The notes beneath the pieces are model-generated. The model was not told the DNA's origin. It did not search any database and saw only the letters and a program-made list of their open reading frames with translations. Shown piece after piece: positions 31,808 to 34,154 of a stretch of DNA of 34,154 nt (position 1 is the stretch's first letter; each line of letters begins with the position of its first letter). The stretch lies in the NCBI GenBank assembly GCA_046727175.1, contig JBKPCD010000125.1, positions 1 to 34,154 on the forward strand. Direction: 5' to 3'. A program made the translations under genes and the position numbers. Source of the DNA: JBKPCD01 sp046727175 (GTDB taxonomy: Bacteria > Acidobacteriota > Vicinamibacteria > Vicinamibacterales > 2-12-FULL-66-21).

Positions 31808-33229
31808 TCACGACTCGCGGGATGGAGCCTCGACGGTTAGAACTTCGCACGCCACCTCGCCTTGGTGCAAGGTGACGCGGACGTGATCGCCGGCTGCAAG
31901 AGACGCCGCTTCGCGAACGATCGCGGTGCGGTCGGCGTTCCAGCATACGGCGTAACCGCGCGACAGGACTGCGAGCGGGCTGAGCGTCTCCAGCCGGCTG
32001 GCGAGGACGCCAAGAGCGGACTGCGCGCGATCCTGCTGACGTCGAATGGCCGCCTGCATGCGTCCGTCGACGGTATCGAGCCGCCCGTGAATGGCCGCGA
32101 GACGGCGTCGCAGGTCGCGCGCTTCAAGCCGCAGGCGAAGCGCCCGATAGACGCGCTCGTGGCGATGGACCTGTGCGGCAGCAGCCCGGCGGAACCGGAA
32201 CGTCAGTTCAGCAACGTGACGGCCGCGCAGCGCTACGCGGCCCGGCCATCCTGCCAGACCGCGCCGCGACGTCAACGCGTGCACGCGCGTTTTCCGCTGC
32301 TGCACGTTGGCGATCATCGCGGACTGCAGGCGTTGAGTGAGCCCGTCGATGCGGCCGCAGAAATCGTCCTTGGCGGCGACGACGAGCTCCGCGGCGGCTG
32401 ACGGCGTGGGCGCGCGAACGTCCGCCACGAAGTCCGCGATCGTGAAGTCCACCTCGTGACCGACGGCGCTGATGACCGGAACCGGGCTGCTCACAATTGC
32501 GCGAGCAACGCTTTCTTCGTTGAAGGCCCAGAGATCCTCCGCCGATCCTCCGCCGCGTGCGGCGATCACGACGTCGACGCCCGGGATCTTTCCGATCGCC
32601 CGGATGCCCTGCGCGATCTCCTGCGATGCGGTTTCTCCCTGGACCCGTGCGGGCCTGATCACGAGATGCGCGTTCGGATGACGACGTCGGAGCACCTTGA
32701 TGATGTCGCGGAGAGCAGCACCGTCGAGCGAGGTGACGACGCCAATCTTGCGCGGCAGTGCCGGCAGCGCACGCTTGCGAACGGGATCGAACAGGCCTTC
32801 GGCCTTCAGCTTCTTTTTCAACTGCTCGAACGCGAGCTGCAGCGCACCGAGCCCCTGAGGCTGCATGTGCTCGCACATGAGCTGGTATTCTCCCTTGGGT
32901 TCGTAGACACCAAGGCGGCCGCGCGCGATGACGTGTTGACCGTCCTCAATCTTGAACTTCAGATACCGGACGGCCGATCGAAACATCACCGCCCTGATTT
33001 GAGCGGTATCGTCCTTCAGCGTGAAGTAGACGTGACCGGTGTTCCAGATTCGGCAATTCGAGATCTCACCTTCCACCCAGATGTCCCCGAGGCTCGATTC
33101 GAGGACGCCGCGGATTGCCGCTGTCAGCTCGGAGACGCTGAGCACGCGACGCTCCGCCTTCCTCGGCGCGAGGTCCTCCTTCTGCGGCTCTCGTTCGTCT
33201 TCGAACGGCTCCGAGAACAGATCGCTCAT
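31808..33229 (-). CDS. xseA: Exodeoxyribonuclease VII large subunit
   Basis: Catalytic subunit of the ATP-independent exonuclease that degrades single-stranded DNA. 473 residues from ATG 33229. An N-terminal OB-fold domain (about 27-125, VSELTAAIRGVLESSLGDIWVEGEISN, then HVYFTLKDD) is followed by the nuclease domain with GVVTSLDGAALRDII, RGGGSAEDLWAFNEESVARAI and SAVGHEVDFTIADFVADVRAPTPSAAAE, then a long Arg-rich helical region and a C-terminal LSPLAVLSRGYAV. A GTG at 33268 would overlap ymdB by 32 nt and is less likely. It lies seven bases after ymdB. Confidence 0.95.
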   Translation of the reverse strand: MSDLFSEPFEDEREPQKEDLAPRKAERRVLSVSELTAAIRGVLESSLGDIWVEGEISNCRIWNTGHVYFTLKDDTAQIRAVMFRSAVRYLKFKIEDGQHVIARGRLGVYEPKGEYQLMCEHMQPQGLGALQLAFEQLKKKLKAEGLFDPVRKRALPALPRKIGVVTSLDGAALRDIIKVLRRRHPNAHLVIRPARVQGETASQEIAQGIRAIGKIPGVDVVIAARGGGSAEDLWAFNEESVARAIVSSPVPVISAVGHEVDFTIADFVADVRAPTPSAAAELVVAAKDDFCGRIDGLTQRLQSAMIANVQQRKTRVHALTSRRGLAGWPGRVALRGRHVAELTFRFRRAAAAQVHRHERVYRALRLRLEARDLRRRLAAIHGRLDTVDGRMQAAIRRQQDRAQSALGVLASRLETLSPLAVLSRGYAVCWNADRTAIVREAASLAAGDHVRVTLHQGEVACEVLTVEAPSRES

Positions 33230-33236
33230 CGTCGGC

Positions 33237-34064
33237 TCATCTTCGCGTCGCGGCCGCGCGACGCTCACCGAGCATTTCCACTTCCCGGGCTGACAGATTG
33301 ATGCGTTCGATTCCTGTTGCGCGCCCGCTCGCGGGGTCGGCGGTGACGATTACCGCGTTCAGGTGCGCGGGGCTGGTTGCCGGTTCGAACTTGGCCGGCA
33401 ACCCGCTCACGAACCGGCCGAGCGCGGCGTCGACCGTAACACCGATGATGCTGTCGTGCGGACCTGTCATGCCGACGTCCGTAACGTACGCCGTACCTTT
33501 GGGCAAGAGGCGCTCGTCCGCGGTCTGCACGTGTGTGTGCGTGCCGACGACCGCGGTGACGCGGCCATCGAGGTGCCATCCCAGCGCCGCCTTCTCCGAC
33601 GACGCCTCTGCATGAAAGTCGACGAAGATGACGCGCGCTTTGGCGCGAAGGTTTTCGATCTCGCGCAGCGCGACCGCGAACGGATCATCGAGCGGCGTCA
33701 TGAACACACGCCCCATCAGATTGAGGACCCCGATTGGCTCTCCGGTACGCGTCCGGCCGATGTGACTGCCGCGGCCGGGAACGCCAGCCGGGTAGTTCGC
33801 CGGCCGGAGCAGCTTCGGCTGTCCCGGCATGTACTCGAGCACCTCTTTCTTGTCCCAGACGTGATTGCCCGAAGTCATGACGTCGACGCCGAAGCCGAGG
33901 ATCATCTCCGCGATGTCTCCGGTGACGCCAAAACCCGCGGCCGAGTTCTCCACGTTGGCGATGACGAAATCGATGCCGCGCTGGTCGACGAGCGCAGGAA
34001 TGGCGCGCCGAGCGGCCTCGCGTCCGGGCTTGCCGAAGATGTCACCGACGAACAGGATCTGCAT
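33237..34064 (-). CDS. YmdB-family metallophosphoesterase
   Basis: A 275-residue protein of the YmdB/TIGR00282 family, a two-metal phosphodiesterase known to cleave 2',3'-cyclic nucleotides in Bacillus. Motifs: VGDIFGKPGR (D8), ANVENSAAGFG (E39, N40), TSGNHVWDKKE (N67, H68), FVDFHAEASSEK and VVGTHTHVQTADERLL, followed by DVGMTGPHDSIIGV. Length and motifs are complete, so activity is expected. In Firmicutes the gene follows rny; here rny lies about 22 kb away, and ymdB heads the xseA-xseB-ispA-tlyA-nadK operon instead. Confidence 0.93.
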   Translation of the reverse strand: MQILFVGDIFGKPGREAARRAIPALVDQRGIDFVIANVENSAAGFGVTGDIAEMILGFGVDVMTSGNHVWDKKEVLEYMPGQPKLLRPANYPAGVPGRGSHIGRTRTGEPIGVLNLMGRVFMTPLDDPFAVALREIENLRAKARVIFVDFHAEASSEKAALGWHLDGRVTAVVGTHTHVQTADERLLPKGTAYVTDVGMTGPHDSIIGVTVDAALGRFVSGLPAKFEPATSPAHLNAVIVTADPASGRATGIERINLSAREVEMLGERRAAATRR

Positions 34065-34094
34065 CGAATGGTGGAGCGTAGCCCAGCGCCGCTG

Positions 34095-34154
34095 CTACTC
34101 GCCCTTCACGGGGATGTGCACGTCCTTCCCGCGCCGCTCTTCGAGGCGTGGGAG
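34095..34154 (-). CDS. C-terminal fragment of a gene cut by the right edge
   Basis: The minus strand stays open from the window edge to a TAG at 34095-34097, giving a charged tail of 19 residues that ends RRGKDVHIPVKGE. The same orientation as ymdB and the 30-bp gap to it suggest the preceding gene of that operon. Too short to identify. Confidence 0.35.
   Translation of the reverse strand, partial: LPRLEERRGKDVHIPVKGE

Overview
The window looks like a chromosomal segment of a GC-rich, didermic, non-pathogenic soil-type bacterium. My best guess is Acidobacteriota, near the Vicinamibacterales. This rests on the gene order thrS-infC-rpmI-rplT-pheS-pheT-zapB-zapA-6S RNA-rny, on a TonB-dependent receptor with an N-terminal carboxypeptidase-regulatory-like domain, on EnvC and MltG, on frequent GTG/TTG starts, and on repeat-rich intergenic gaps. 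No phage, transposase, integrase, CRISPR array or rRNA gene is visible. The phylum is an inference; no search was run.

Layout. 1-3290: the 3' part of an unknown membrane protein, a convergent unknown outer-membrane protein, and a divergent GntR/FadR-type regulator. 3291-7077: two half-transporters that form an asymmetric heterodimeric ABC exporter. 7046-11005, minus strand: a 3D-domain protein, a DUF2062 membrane protein, thiamine-phosphate kinase ThiL and ribonuclease Y. 11139-11318: a 6S RNA, recognised from its sequence and fold. 11402-18884, minus strand: zapA, a zapB-like gene, pheT, pheS, rplT, rpmI, infC and thrS behind tRNA-Val(GAC). This is a translation supercluster read from a good promoter at 18919-18947. 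19031-24057, minus strand: nucleoid protein HU with its own near-consensus promoter, then an envelope group (S41/CtpA-like protein, EnvC-like protein, secreted alkaline-phosphatase-superfamily enzyme). 24175-25667, plus strand: ruvX-mltG, overlapping by 4 nt. 25948-28659: TonB-dependent receptor. 28934-34064, minus strand: the tightly packed operon ymdB-xseA-xseB-ispA-tlyA-nadK. A fragment of one more gene reaches the right edge.

The most interesting non-genic signal is a set of short arrays with a strict 7-bp period in at least nine gaps, plus one in frame inside an ABC transporter gene. Each locus has its own heptamer (for example GAAGTAC, TTTGGGC, TGAATTG, AAGGGAA, CCCCGAA), but units are shared within a locus. 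At several loci the same unit returns as an inverted second arm, so the gap can fold into a long stem. A second class uses ATCCGCG-like units. Several arrays begin exactly at, or contain, the stop codon of the preceding gene, and one arm supplies the -35 box of the tRNA-Val promoter. They resemble in style the heptanucleotide STRR repeats known from cyanobacteria, but homology is not implied.

Other points for a second look: PheT seems to lack its N-terminal tRNA-binding domain; infC appears to start at AUC; the S41 protein has lost the Ser/Lys dyad in the usual positions; the EnvC LytM domain has lost its zinc ligands; and a 6-bp inverted repeat precedes the TonB receptor gene.
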